A stretch of DNA of 64,000 nt from Schistosoma haematobium (taxonomy: Eukaryota > Platyhelminthes > Trematoda > Strigeidida > Schistosomatidae). The DNA is taken from positions 10,411,458 through 10,475,457 of the forward strand of contig NC_067202.1 in the NCBI RefSeq assembly GCF_000699445.3, given 5' to 3'. Positions within the stretch are counted from its first letter, which is position 1. The number at the start of each line of letters is the position of its first letter. The notes under the pieces were generated by a model. The model was not told the origin of the DNA. It saw nothing but the letters and a program-made list of their open reading frames with translations, and did not search any database. This document shows, piece after piece, positions 43,603 to 56,439 of this stretch. The position numbers and the translations under genes were made by a program.

Positions 43603-45330
43603 CTTGTCACTTGCCTATGTGCTTTGTGAGCTTTAATTTCTTTGGCATTCGGTGCAGCCAAATCCACTGTTGTTACACAATCACCATCTTTCACTGTCAA
43701 CTGATCGTCCTTATCTAATACAAGCTTAAATTGTTCCAACCGAAGGAACATTTGATCTGAAATTTTTTAATGAATAAACGCAAAATTAAAATCTTCATAA
43801 AACAGATTATCTGAAATATATCTAACAGTAGATACATGATCTCCAGCATTAGCGTGGACAGGATATGTATATGGACAGGATATACTACATGAGACATTTT
43901 ATTAAAACATACGATAAAGTTCTAAATAGTATATCTGTTGAAAAGTTAAATGATTTGAAATATGTGAACAGATAATAGGATCTATAAGGTGGTCAATACC
44001 AAATGGTTCATTTCATTTATCAAATGATTCTTCATTAAAGCACAAACATTCGCTACTTCTGGAATATTTGAAGCTTTTGACACTGAAGTACTTATCAATC
44101 TAAATTGAGTTTTAAAACCGTTTAAACATAGTTTCCTTCCATTTAAATATTAAAACATGATGGTAAGCAGAACTGTATAGTACTATGATCAGCCTTTAAA
44201 ATAATCCGTTGAACAAGTTGTTAGAGAGTTTACTTATGATAAAAAGAAATAATCAACATATCGCATTGGCACAGTTAAACAATATTTGTCATGAAGTCTG
44301 AATATTGTTAGAAATAGTTAGTAATCTCTTTTATCCGATAATTTAATAACGATATGATAGGCAGGAATTTAAGACAAGTCTCTTTAGGGTTTAATTACAA
44401 GTAGAATAAAGTAAAGCATGTAAATTTTACCTACTGATAGACAGATAAAGTATAGAAAAAGGCATGTGTATTCCATCAACTCAACTGAGTACTTGATAAT
44501 TATTCACTTTGTTAGTTACAGACCAAGGAATTCATAATAAGTTTGGAACTCACTGCAGATATAACTATCATACGGGAGAATGAAACAAAATGATATTCCA
44601 AAAGTTTGACTTTAATCATCAAAATAATGCATTGACTGTCGAATGTTGCGTTCTCAAGTGAACAGATGCATGCATATATGTCAAAATGAATTTGAATCAT
44701 TTTTATGCTTGAATTAAGAGTTTGAAGTAGTTCATCAAAACTTAACAGGTTACAAACTTAAGTGTACACTAATCAATCGTAGGCCTTATTGTGCCCAATT
44801 TAACAACACACATACATTGCATCTTCATCTCCATTGTTGGAAATATCTGTAGAAGTCCTTAAAAACCAAGCTTTTTAATTATCTCATCGTTTTACATTTC
44901 TTTGTCACCACATTGTTCCACTGACGCCTCTGTTCAGATTTTGGGTAATTAGATGAAATTACTGGGGATATTGTCCATTGAAAAGCGATAATCTATAGTG
45001 ATGACCGAATGACAGGTTAGAAAATCACATTCGGTCATGGTTGAATTTACAAGTGATAAAAATTCATGGAAATAGCTAACTCTTTGATTATCAGAAGAAT
45101 AAAGACTTAGACAAACCACGAGTGTGAAAAGATGATATAGTATGGCATATATTTCATTGTATGAATCTTCATATTGTTTGCATAATTCAGTTTCGTTTAG
45201 ATATAAACTTACTATTTTCATTAAATTCAATTGGAATATAAAGATCACTGAATTCGGTATTTACCACTGGCATAATTGATAATGATGCAATAGATAAAAA
45301 TAGCAATAGACTAGTGGAGATTAAATTCAT
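43603..45330 (-). CDS. Putative small secreted protein, family copy 2 (exons 45213-45330 and 43603-43756)
   Basis: Exon 1 starts at ATG 45330 and encodes 39 residues with a typical signal peptide (MNLISTSLLLFLSIASLSIM...), ending in phase 1 at a GTAAGT donor. Exon 2 (acceptor atttcag, donor GTCAGT at 43602) is 154 nt and encodes 50 residues containing FKLVLDKDDQLTVKDGDC and ending KAHRQVT, phase 2. Length, phases and a gapless alignment match the copy at 31.6-33.0 kb, with LD, L, DC, D, N, EI, K, R and VT shared. No named domain is recognised. It may resemble schistosome egg-secreted CP391-type proteins, but that is only a guess from general look. The downstream exon is uncertain; see 41294-41357. 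Confidence 0.6.
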
Positions 45331-45454
45331 TTCTGTTCAGCGTTTATTATGACTATTTATTCAGAAAAGAAAAAGACAAAAAAATTGTGTTATATAATAA
45401 ACTAACGCAAAAATTTCAAACAATAATATCAGAAAAAACATTTTGCGGATCTTA

Positions 45455-45556
45455 TAGTAATTTAGTAGTTGAGATCATCAGTCAATTGAAGCTAAACCAC
45501 CATGGAAAACCTGAAAGAACTGGATGGCCGTTTCGTCCTATTGTGGGACTCCTCAT
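45455..45556 (-). mobile_element. SINE head fragment
   Basis: tagtagttgagatcatcagt to ggccgtttcgtcctattgtg and gactcctcat. It is truncated exactly within the ribozyme core, so stem I cannot close. It lies ~125 bp upstream of the ATG of secreted-family copy 2 and could sit in its promoter. Confidence 0.8.
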
Positions 45557-46436
45557 TAATAATTAACTTGAAACAGATTATTTTCTTGAAGAATGTTTAA
45601 TCTTTAGCTCAAAGGAAATTTCTGTGGTAAATCATGAATATAAAAATTGGTAAACAATAGGCAATACACTATTTGTAGACACTTGAACAGGTAAGAATAT
45701 GATGTTGTTGTTAACTCGTTAACATATCGAGATAATGAGAGGGAGGGGATATATGCAGATGTATTCATAAAATTAATTTTAGTAACCATTCAAGAAGAAC
45801 TTATTCCATACTGATAGATAAGTTCCCGTGACAAAAATACTCAATATCAATAGAAACCAAGTGTAAACCTTGGAGAATATCTATAACATAAAAAAATCTA
45901 TACATACATCCATATATGCTACTAGCTAAGTAGTAATTTTTAAAAAAATTCAAGGTTGGCTCTATGGTGTAGTTTATTCTGAAATATTTTAAACATCGAT
46001 CTTATGTAATGAATAAATTCAATTTGGATAATATTTTGTTAAGTTTGTTGTGTGTGTATGCATGTTATATAAATATAGATTAGTATCCAATTGGCAGGAT
46101 TAATATGAAATTGGAAATATTGATTTATTATCCAGAATGGTTTTCACATTGTTTTTGTGTACTTCTTTTTTTGTTACGGCTTACCCTTAGTTTGTCTAAT
46201 TGACTTTTTTTAGTTTTCATGTCATAACGAGTATATGTGTGTGATAAGATTGTTCGAAATGTATTGCGCAAATATATCATCACATAATTCTGATAACCTT
46301 CGTCTTTTGATTGCATTAACGAAATTCGAAATTGATTAGTTCAAAGTGATAATGTAGTAAGTAAACAAAAGTGTAAACTGACATTACTGCAGTATTAAGT
46401 CATTCTGTATAACTGTCGATAAAGAAAATTTCTATT

Positions 46437-46677
46437 TTTTAGTTGAATTCATAATTCTATTGAAGCTAGACAACCATGGGAAACGTGGAAGCACTAGACG
46501 ACCATTTCGACTAGCTGTGGGACTACTCAGCAGTGCGCATCCACGATCCCGTCTCGCGACATTCCAACCCAAGACTTATCAGTCAAGCGCGCGAACGCTT
46601 AACTTTAAACCGCTGACCTAGCATCCTATGGAGCTAATATCTAACTTCAACCAATCCACGAAGTCGCGCCTGTGAAC
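46437..46677 (-). mobile_element. SINE fragment, head to partial body
   Basis: agttgaattcataattctat, ribozyme region (core CTGAGTA, inactive), tRNA-like segment and the first ~50 bp of the body, ending ccacgaagtcgcgcc. Confidence 0.8.
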
Positions 46678-49049
46678 ACTAACACAGGGATGTTATAATT
46701 CAGTTTTAAAGGGGACATTAACTGTTGTTTACTTTAAAAGATCATAAATATTGTTCATAAAGCTACTCAACAGTTAAGCCAAGAAAATGGTTTACATCAC
46801 TAATGTACTTTCACTAAACAGCCATTGCCAACCAACGAATACTGAACAGCAATAAGAAGTCAGTATATGAGGATAGTTGTAAGATATTTTCCTGCATAAC
46901 ATTAAAATCTGTTTTCTTTATTCCAATGAACTTACCATTACTACTATAAGAAGAAATAATCTTTTTTAAAATAAAATTTACATTATCCCAATTGAACTCA
47001 CATGATCAAAAAGAAAATCTAAAAGTTAAATAAATATCAGTTCAAATTAGAGACTATTTATACTGAATATATTCAACATTTTAAATTGGGGTATGACAAT
47101 TGATCCATAAAAAATCAATAAGAGAAACAAATCAATAATTGACAAAATTTGTTACATAATTATGAAGAATTATATGACATTATATATAGAACATTGAATA
47201 TTGATAAAATGTAACATTTTTTTCCATAGAGACTAAATAAATAGAAATAGATTGACACTTATGTAATGTGAATTTATTAAAGATTTCTATATTATTACAT
47301 TGAATAAATGTAGGCTAACTGGTCAAACTTTAAATTTAAAGTCTTTTGTTCAGGCATTATACACTTAAATTAGTTTATTTGATTATATTACAGTAACCAA
47401 GTGCAGATTTATACCGTTCGCTTTGAATCATAATTTATGTGTTTTTAAATATTAGTGATACTATACAGTGAACCTGATTAGAGTAAGTATTGCATTGTTT
47501 GAGTATAGATCTTATCAGCTATGAGTTGGATATTTTTACTACTAACCATATTTTTTATATACTTGGTGTATGATTGACAATGGATTCCAGGGCATGGGTC
47601 TTTTTCAGTTTGGGACCCGTCCGTTTACTATCTACCTACAGTATTCATATTCATATTGAGACTCAAACTTAGCACTTCTCATTTCAAACGCATTATCTAT
47701 TGAGCTACTGAGCCCATGTAACGTATACATAGTAGATGTACTAAAACGTTTGACTTAACATTTTATCAAGCTCATCTGCTCAAGTTGCACATATGGTAAT
47801 AGAGATCTTGAATATTCATAGTGTAAAATTTCACATTCTTAGTAAACGAATTTTTACATTTAAAATAATCCATAACTATTTCGCAGAATGTGTATACACA
47901 CGAAACCCTATAAAGACCGTTGAATGCTACCGATATAGTTATGAACAATCATGAATAGTGTAAGTGATGTTTTTTCCAGTTGGCCGATTCATTTTGAAGT
48001 TTACAGTTTGTATATATTCGATAGATATTTGGATACTAAATAATTATTTCAGTCAGATGATTTCAATAACTCTATGAATCGGTTGGAAGATATTTTCATG
48101 TTTGTTAAAATTGAGATAAGTTAGATGTGTTCATGACCGTCCCATTTAAGGTACTGAATAATTTTAAGAAACGGAAATGAATTTATTATCATTCGACGAT
48201 TGTAATTGCTGTAATCAAATGCTCTAATTATAGCAGTTTTTAAGGTTCTTTATGAGTTATATTATTAAAGTCTTCATCAGTCGAGTCATATGATCATTTA
48301 TTTTAGTATCCAGTTTACTACCATTTGTAAATGTTTGCATTTTACTCACTGTTTGATTGATTACTAATAGCGAACAAGGTCATTGAACGTATCCCAAAAT
48401 ACTTCTCTTGTGTATAATGGTGGAATCTATGATATATATTTCATTCTGGATGTACTCACTGAGATTTGAACTCAATACCCATTAATTCAAGTCCCCATAT
48501 GATAACTAATAATCTGCTGAGTTCATTTAAGGACTAATTGATCCAAAGAGGATGATAGTTACAATTATTTATGTGGGTTCATATCCTGGAATATTAATTG
48601 TTGGTGTCTGAAGTGTTGGCATAGCGTTTGAGACTCACTGTGTACTCGAAAGGATGAACATCGAACTGACAAGTTCCAAAGAGGACGTCATCTTAGATCT
48701 GTCATTAAAATTCAAATCTTAGTTTATAAAAACTACAGTGAATGGGCTTATCTGTTGTGGATTTACCATTAATCTTTGAAGTTGTAACGCAGATAGAAAA
48801 CAAATAAAAATTTTGGTGTTTACCGATATTTCTCGAAGGCACACATTTACTGACTCTTATAATGATGATTTTATGCTATGATTAAGTTTCTTTTATAGAA
48901 CAATTTCTTGTTGGTTCTTCATGTTGCATGGAATAGCTAGTATTTCTGTATATATCTGTTAAAAGAATAAAAGATTAAGTCCTTGAAATACCACCTATTT
49001 CTAATTAATTTGATTTACATTGGAGGATAGTTTCGCATTCAGTAATTTG
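46678..49049. other. Intergenic, little recognised
   Basis: AT-rich; holds only the tRNA-like relic at 47645-47720. No exon supported on either strand. Confidence 0.4.
47645..47720 (-). repeat. tRNA-derived SINE relic
   Basis: The minus strand has GGGCTCAGTAGCTCAATAGA and a degenerate box B (AGTTTGAGTCTCA). The downstream 100 bp on the minus strand (GGGTCCCAAACTGAAAAAGA) may be its body. Confidence 0.4.
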
Positions 49050-49340
49050 GATGACTCTCACGGTCTCCTACATTGTACGACCATTCCATGTTCCTAAATT
49101 AGTGGTTGCTCTGGTTGTCAAAAGGGTCGTCAGCCACGTGACTCCCGATGGAACTCGGCTCTCACCATGAGGCGTCACAACTCGTCTAAATGAAGATCTT
49201 GCAACCCCCAGGGGAGAGTTTAAATGGTTTGAATTATCTTTTCTGGTTATCGTTGTTTTAGCGAGTTAGTTTTCTACGGGATGAAGTCGCAAACCCCATG
49301 CCCAACCCTCGTACTTTATTCCGGCCCAAGCCCGATCGCG
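49050..49340. repeat. GC-rich retrotransposon relic
   Basis: gggtcgtcagccacgtgact, gaactcggctctcaccatga and gcccaagcccgatcgcgcat stand out from an AT-rich background and look like the 3' part of a non-LTR element. No frame is intact. Family not identified. Confidence 0.35.
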
Positions 49341-52017
49341 CATGATATTAATCATATTTTTACATCTGTCCAAGTGGAAATTTGGATAAACTAAATTCAT
49401 CCTTGAAAACAATTTAAAGACAAATTTCTTATGTTTTAACAGAAATTTTAGCATTTTATTTACCATTATTTCACTGTATAAGTCGGAATATCATGAGGAA
49501 ATGAGAAAGAGAAAAGTCATACAGCCAAGGAATAGATGAACAAGTATAGTATTTAAAAGGAGGTATAACTCAGTCGAAAATATGGTCAATAAAGATTATT
49601 TTCCTGTTTAAAGAACTATCATAAATTATATCAGTCTTGGACACAACTATAAGAAGTCTCTACTGGATCCTATTCTGGACCAGTTCTAATGATAACTCAA
49701 CCCACTGGGTTGCATGAAATCTAGCTACCCAGCCGGAAGATCTATGTGGATCGAGAGGTCCTAGTGACATACAACGTTCTGTGATAAAATGCTACTATAT
49801 CATAAACTTACATCTCTATATCTTCCCCACTCAGTCCCACAGTTGATAATTAGTGGTTGTTAAAAAAGAGACTAGGACGACATTCATAAAATGTATTTAA
49901 TGGTGACACGCACTAAATTGTCTTCTATGAGTCAAAACAAACATTAGCAAACCTAGTCATCACCGAAATGGTGCTTGTATCAGATGTGAGCAATTTTTGA
50001 GGATAACAAACTCGAAAACTATGAGTCAATAATCACCTTCACATTTGAATATCCAGGTCTTACGAGCGTAGACCAGAATTGTTTTAAATGACTATCCGTT
50101 TACTAGAAATTTTAGAGCCAGATTAACATCACATTGGCTCTGAAGATGGGCTAAATCGGTGTCGACTGCTCTGGCTTCCACTATACTGACATTACTGAAC
50201 AAACTACATAGGTATACATGTAAACTTCCAATTATATATATATATATATATCAACAAATTCCCTTAGACAGTCTCGTTCATAAGCAAAAACGAAAAGAAA
50301 TAAACATTTTATCATTCTCTTTTCACACACACACGTACACTGCATATACACAAATAATTATAAAGGATTATTAATATATTTGAAATGATACTTGAAATCC
50401 AGTTCGAAGTTAGATGAAATATGATGATCTTGTAGCTATGAGATCATTAAGTGTATACGTATAAATGTGAGAGGAGATGTTACATAACTGAAATAACTCA
50501 TATATTTACCTGCTTTTTTAAAGATATTCTCTTCGCTGTAAATGTATTTATTTCTAATATTGAAGAGTAATTTATGTAGTTATTGTTTGAAAAATATTTC
50601 TTGTTTATTTTTATGTAAAATAAAGTAAAAAGTTTATTCCAAATGAGGAATGTAACAATCAAGCAATTTATTATTCTCCTCTTCTTCATGTTAGATTACA
50701 TATACTACTCACTAATTTCCAAATGTTATAGGTAAGTAATAAAATTAGGAAAGATGATTATTTATCGTGCTTGTTTAGTAAATTTTCAGTATATCAGTGT
50801 TTATTGTCAATTTTGAATATTTATAATGCAACCAATTGGGCCAATACATTTAGTAACGTATATACTTCCATCAGGTATTACACATCATCCCCTCCAAATA
50901 TCGATCACAATAAATGCAGATTATTTTAAGATAAACAAATTTGCTTACTTACAAGTAGTTCAATAAATAACACACAAAAAAATAGAACCATTTCAAAAAT
51001 GAATTACCATTGACCAAAGATTATGGTCAGTATTAGTTTGCAAAGATAATCAATAACAGCAAACTATATTTCAGTCTAAAGGAATAAAATAATAGAGATC
51101 AAAATAAATTACTAGTGATTGAGGAAACAAAAGGAGTTTCTTCTATTTTTTCAATCGTACATTTTATGAAAGTAATTTACGAGAAGTGTTTGTGAACAAA
51201 ACATACGTACATACACACAAACGAACAAATCTACATACATACATTAAAATTGGTAGAATTATGCCGAATTGAAATAAATGATAAAGCGGTACAGTAAATG
51301 ATTAATTTGTGAAACAAATAAAACAACATTAAATAAAACTGCAGAAAATATTCCTCCTCAAAAAAAGTCGTACGTTTTTTGTTCCTCGTTTAAAAGTAAT
51401 ATTGAACTAAGAACATCACATAAAATGTTAGTTTTCATTCATTCAAATATGATTATTTGTTTATTTTGTTGAGAACTACTTTTGTTGAAATAAGTAGTTT
51501 AAAACGTTATCCAGCTTTTTTCTATCTTATTGTATTTTCATCTGGAAATGTAGAGTTTATTTGATTAAACTGAAGATGTTCATTGAATTGTAATTCTTAG
51601 GAGAATTAATCCCTTATTCATTACTATTATCGTAATTATGTGTATACAAGTATGTACACTAGACAAAATAATGAACAGGTTCTACTGAATTTCGAAAGAA
51701 AAATAAAATAGAAGAATACACTTTTAGATTTCATTCTACCATTATATTTATGATGAAAATATTTGTCCATTACTTTTTGTTCACATGTATGCATGAATTT
51801 CACCTTCACTTCCTCTTTCTTTTCCTCTCCTTCTAAACTTGTGTACATTGAATACAATTATATGGACGTGTACATTTAATTCGTAAACATAAATATACTA
51901 GGTTGTTATTAATATAGAATGTTTAAAATAATAACATCAAAGAAGATCAGAATAAAAGAAGAAAAAAGAGAATAAAAAGAGGAGAAAATAAAGTTAAAAT
52001 CATATTGAACACTGTAT
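49341..52017. other. Downstream region and 3' UTR side of the CELF-like gene
   Basis: AT-rich, with a short (AT)n at ~50235. The part next to 52017 is presumably CELF 3' UTR on the minus strand; its end was not determined (AATAAA near 51561 is one option). Confidence 0.35.
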
Positions 52018-52052
52018 ATTATTATTATTATTATTATTATTGTAGTTTTAAT

Positions 52053-52183
52053 TCAATATGGTTTTGTAGAATCACTTTTTGGACGTTTCAATTGAACTTT
52101 AAGACGTTTCATACCAATTTGAAAACCATTCATTGCATGTATAGCTGTTTGTGCGCTTGATGGATTATCAAAGCTAACAAAAC
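52053..52183 (-). CDS. CELF: CELF-like terminal exon, second half of RRM3
   Basis: Minus-strand acceptor ttattag at 52184-52185. It encodes (G)[19 protein letters not shown], then [20 protein letters not shown] and KPY, stop TGA at 52055-52053. It contains RNP1 and the basic tail. The 3' UTR opens with a (TAA)n microsatellite; the nearest minus-strand AATAAA seen is near 51561. Confidence 0.95.
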
Positions 52184-54417
52184 CTAATAAAATAATATTA
52201 AAAAACAAAGAATTATAATCTATTATTACGAGACAAATAAGTAATGGTATTATGTGAATATTGATTTTTGCATCATTTATAATTTTATGTTTACTGATTG
52301 AGCATTACTTCCGGTTTCATTGAACCTGTTTAAGGATAATGATCATTGAACAAATTAAAATGTTGTTCAAACGATTGAAGATATTTTTTAAAAAACATTT
52401 CATTGTATAATAGTTGAAGTTTATTTAAACAGTAAACATGGAGATTATGAAATTGTCTAATAGTTTATCATATAATATTATGCAATATGGTTCAGGGAAA
52501 CTCTGGGTATTTACAATTATTGAGCGGTGATTAATGGTCAACGTTACTTGCTTACTTACTTACTTACGTCTATTACTCCCAATGGAGCATACGCTGCCGA
52601 TCAGCGTTCTCCGACCCACTCTGTTATGAGCCTTCCTTTCTAGTCCTATCCAATTTTTGATCATACTTTCCATGTCTGTCTCTCATGACGTAATGTGTTT
52701 TTTGGTTTCCCTCTTCTCCTTTGACCTTGAGGATTCCAAGTGAGAGCACGCCTTGTGACGCATTTGGGTGCTGTCCTCAATGTGTGTCCTATCCACTTTC
52801 AGTGCTTCTTCTTGATTTCTTCCTCCTCTGGTCAACGTGGTGTTTGTTTAATCTTTAGTACAGATCACATTCCATCAGTCCATTTGCAATGTGTTTACTA
52901 ATCTAAGCATTTCCACATGTTTGGATGTTAAGTGGGTAGAGGCAATCATTTTAAATGTTTCAGTCAGATCTAGATGGGACAACTTATTATTAATGTCTGC
53001 AACTATGATACTGTTTGATAAGGACTCGAAAAGTCATTCCCTTAATAGTTATGATATGCTTTATAAATGAGGGCTATTTGACACGAAACTTAGATTCAGA
53101 GTTTTCTATTGGTTACCTTCAATCATGTAAATTCAAATTTAATATCTATCAAGTGTGTTTGAAGATTATTCAACTTCGTCAAGTTTTGAACAAGTAATTT
53201 TTTCATTAATATACTCATAACCAGGTAATTATATTCCTATCAAAATTTCATAAAGTATGCGTTGTCGTTCATGTTAGGATAAGTATTATACTTTGTTATC
53301 AGAATTAGAGAAGGTTTGTTATTGTAGTGCCCCCGAATGCCCTGGTACGGCCGAGAGTGGGGAGAGTCAACTCGCCCTTTCCAAATGCTTTCACATGGCC
53401 ACGTGCACACAAACGCTGCCAGGGAAATCCTATTTACTACCTTCTCGTGGCGGGGGTGTTGATTACGAAATTGAGAGGACAAAAAGCGAATGTCCAGCGC
53501 TTTACCTTGGTTGGTGGATGTGGAGGATCCACCTACGGGAGTTAGAAAACCTTGATTCCAAACCAATGGTGCACATGGACTCCAGTGTCCTGAGGGAAGA
53601 AATAGAGTATGAATCAATTGTTGGTCACCGGCTACCATGGGACTGCATCTCCTGATGTTGCTCCATTTCCTTCTAGATCAGACCTTTAGGTCAAAGGCTC
53701 GGTGTATGGCCCCCTAATAAAACCACCAGTTTCGGTACCCGGTCAATATCCTAGCCCTTGCACAAATCGCACGATTTATGTGGCGCATATCTATATGGTA
53801 CCTCCTTGTACCAATGTTTATGTAATCAAATAAATAAATAAAAATGTTATTTTCGTATTATAGACCAATAATACATTCAGAATAATAACTGCCTAATACG
53901 TAGTAGAATGAAAAAGTTCTCATAAGATCAAATAGACAATTGATAAAATAGCTTGTATAGAATAAAAAGTCAAGTAATTGACAACTCTCATTTCACATTT
54001 GAAGGGATAATACTTTGGAGAATTCCTTTCATTACTACAAATTGATGATAAAGTTGACTATAAAGTAACTCATTTATCAAGTAGAAATCTATAAAATTGT
54101 CTTATAACTACACTTTTTATAATGTGAGGGCTAGTGATATTATTCAACTGCTTAAATCAAAATTGGGCAAAATTAAGGAGGTGAAACCTCGTGTTTACTA
54201 CTTTTTTCATTAAACTAATAACACCACAGCTTTTAAATTAAATACTATTTAAATTAATGAAAAAAAAACTTACCAAAACATTTACTTTGATTCGTTGCAC
54301 GATCAACATATACTTTAGCACTGATTACTGTTCCAAATGGCATAAACATCTGAGCCAATTCTGGATCGCCAAATTCCTGTGGTAGGTGGTATATGAAAAG
54401 ATTGCATCCCTCTGGCC
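52053..54417 (-). CDS. CELF: CELF/Bruno-like RNA-binding protein, RRM3 and C-terminus (3' partial gene)
   Basis: Two minus-strand exons, 54274-54417 and 52053-52183, joined by a split Gly codon, encode the third RNA-recognition motif and conserved tail of a CUGBP/Elav-like factor. These proteins bind GU-rich RNA in nucleus and cytoplasm and control splicing, translation and decay. Visible motifs are RNP2 (LFIYHL), the helix and loop [32 protein letters not shown], then RNP1 [25 protein letters not shown] and the family-typical end KPY-stop. Similarity to vertebrate CELF1-6 is very high across all ~90 residues. Upstream exons (RRM1, RRM2, linker) are not recognisable up to 64000, so the gene continues far beyond. 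It is transcribed towards the AMPK gamma gene. Confidence 0.95.
52540..52830 (-). mobile_element. RTE-type LINE 3' end
   Basis: The minus strand reads ...[28 protein letters not shown] with an (aagt)n tail at 52545-52565. Preceding residues ([20 protein letters not shown]) match the usual pre-C-terminal region, with an internal stop. It lies in the CELF intron, ~360 bp from the terminal exon. Confidence 0.75.
53285..53845 (+). mobile_element. Unnamed ~500-bp retroposon, plus orientation
   Basis: Full copy ending in an (aata)n tail at 53828-53842. Open frames such as [16 protein letters not shown] recur in the other copies as mutated versions, so the family once coded or derives from a coding LINE 3' end. 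Other copies: 2965-3490, 13230-13710, 16130-16560, 19560-19825, 6765-6895, 1358-1440. It lies in the CELF intron between the two RRM3 exons. Confidence 0.7.
54274..54417 (-). CDS. CELF: CELF-like exon, first half of RRM3
   Basis: Minus-strand acceptor tatatag followed by GG CCA GAG; donor GTAAGT at 54273-54268. It encodes [20 protein letters not shown] then [18 protein letters not shown] and RATNQSKCF. It starts with two bases of a Gly codon and ends with the first base of the Gly of GFVSF, the same exon boundary used in animal CELF genes. Confidence 0.95.
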
Positions 54418-54929
54418 CTATATACATACATATATATAAAGATAGATGTTGATTTGAACCTAATTCATACATATTTATTAATCATATACATAGATATAAG
54501 TTTATCATTCATTAACTTGTATACTGGTGTTGATAAGAAAGAAATACAGAGTGGATATTAAAAGAGAATTGATGTGATTTGCCGTTAAGTTCATTGCGTT
54601 GATCAAAATTTGTTGATCTAATTTTAATTTAGTCGATAATGTAAGTAACTTAACTTTACAGGATGTTTGGCCTGATCCTGGAGGTGGTGAGAAGCAATTT
54701 AGTAGGTTAGCCGTGGACTCAGAATTCGTTGATATAGTTTTAGTTTTGAGTGAACTTTTACTCCCCTACCATGTAGAATACGAACATTCGTTATTCTGTG
54801 TGATTGTCAGTTTTGGAAAGAAATCGTAACCAATTGAGTTCAGTCACGTTTGAAGTGAGACCAGTAGTATCAACGATACCGAAGGACGGTCAGGTAGTAT
54901 TGTAGTGAAACGGAGACCCGCTGGCGTAA

Positions 54930-55195
54930 ACCAATTTATTGTTGAATTGAAAAGTACAGAGTAATTTAGCAAAATATGAAGACTATACATTAAATATAGT
55001 ATTTGCATATCTTTCTCCAAGTTCCCCTAACATGTTTCACGATTTTTTATTCCTGTTGTTATTGTAATTGCTTTCTGTTTACATTATTGTTCTCTTCATC
55101 TTAATTTTCTCAATCTTCTGCTGCCAGACATTCCACTTGTGATTGGTGTCACGTACTACTTATATCTGTCAGTATAAGTAGCATCTATTACAGTA
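54930..55195 (+). repeat. ~300-bp interspersed repeat, copy
   Basis: aaccaatttattgttgaatt to atctgtcagtataagtagca; ~510 bp upstream (minus sense) of the CELF exon at 54417. Confidence 0.55.
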
Positions 55196-55604
55196 TCAGA
55201 AATTTATTGCGATTAACAAACTGAAACATTTTATGCCGAATACGTTGTATTAATATAGAAATGAGCCTAAACGTTATTGATGAACACTCCTGTGAAATCT
55301 GAGACTTATCCATTAACACTGTACTCCTATGAGTAAATTTGTAGGCCAGAATTATTCAGTTTGTTATGTCCGTTACTACTGCCCAATATACGTGTGTTTT
55401 GCTGTACATGTTCACTGACTGACTATATGTATTCTTCGTTTTTCTTCTGTGTACTAGTTACATTAATTTGCCAATTTACAAACAAATGAAGTAATAAAGG
55501 ATACATTTTACTTGTTTTAATAATAGATATGACGCCTAGATTTTGATTAAAAAACACTATGTAAGGTACTTAAATAAGATGACTGTAGAAAAACTAAATC
55601 CTAC

Positions 55605-55785
55605 ATGTAAAGAAATGATATCTAACTTCAATCGATCCATGACCTTGCACAAAACTTCGTCTGTTGTCTGAGGTGAATAACTGTCTAACACCCGACACGG
55701 ATTAGACTCTTCTGGTCACGGCTTCTCAGTAGAACTCTAGGAAATCCATCTTGAAGTTAGTCAGCAATGAGCAAATGATTACTAT
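55605..55785 (-). mobile_element. SINE body fragment
   Basis: It matches the SINE body only: ctaacttcaatcgatccatg through gtcacggcttctcagtagaa to gttagtcagcaatgagcaaa. It adjoins the start of another copy at 55786, again body then head. Confidence 0.7.
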
Positions 55786-56085
55786 CAATAAGGGAATTTG
55801 TGAAGACTGTAGTATATTTAACAGTCTAATTGACGAGTTGATCTAAGCTAAACCAATAATGAAAACGCGGAAGCACTGGCCGGTCATTTCGTCCTAGTAT
55901 GAGACTTCTCATCAGCGCGCATCCATGATCTCACACGCAGAACTCCAATCTAGGACTTTCAATCTCGCTTGTAAACGGTTAACCTCTAGACAACTGATGT
56001 CTTTCAGATCTTCAATGATGATCTAGCTTAGATCGACTCATAAACCTAATTATTAAATATACTACAGTCACCATAAATCCTCTTA
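55786..56085. mobile_element. SINE head and tRNA segment with inverted head
   Basis: Head from agggaatttgtgaagactgt, ribozyme and tRNA-like segment to ~55997. The reverse complement of the head follows from ~56005, ending ctacagtcaccataaatcct. The arms pair over ~80 bp. Well diverged; the ribozyme core is altered (minus-strand CTGATGAGAAG, weakened stem II). Confidence 0.7.
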
Positions 56086-56439
56086 CTGAAAACAGATAAT
56101 AATCACTTAAAACCATTTTTATGATAAAATCAAAATCCATAAATACAATGCGTTATTTGTTATTTAGTCAGACAATAGTCTTTTTGATTTCAAATGTATT
56201 GAGGTGGATTTCAACTGATATTTATGGTCATGGAAACAAGGAATGATGCAGGGATCTTAATAACTTGGGATGATTAGAACCAAAAAGAAAATCTGATCGG
56301 GAATGAGTTATGAACTTTATTCCACTAAAAAACTCAATAAAATTGCGAATTCAAGAATAGATTCATTGTGTATACGATTATTACATCATTTAGTAGTCGT
56401 AACAATAATAATAATAATAATAATAATAGTGAACAGACA

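Noticed and set aside
43604..43615. GC-AG donor (AG/GCAAGT) for exon 2 of secreted copy 2
   Set aside because: A normal GTCAGT donor at 43602 gives a 154-nt exon matching the paralogue in length, phase and the ending VT residues.
53240..53655. Overlapping 120- and 132-codon open frames on both strands
   Set aside because: Part of the ~500-bp retroposon; other copies carry the same frames with stops.
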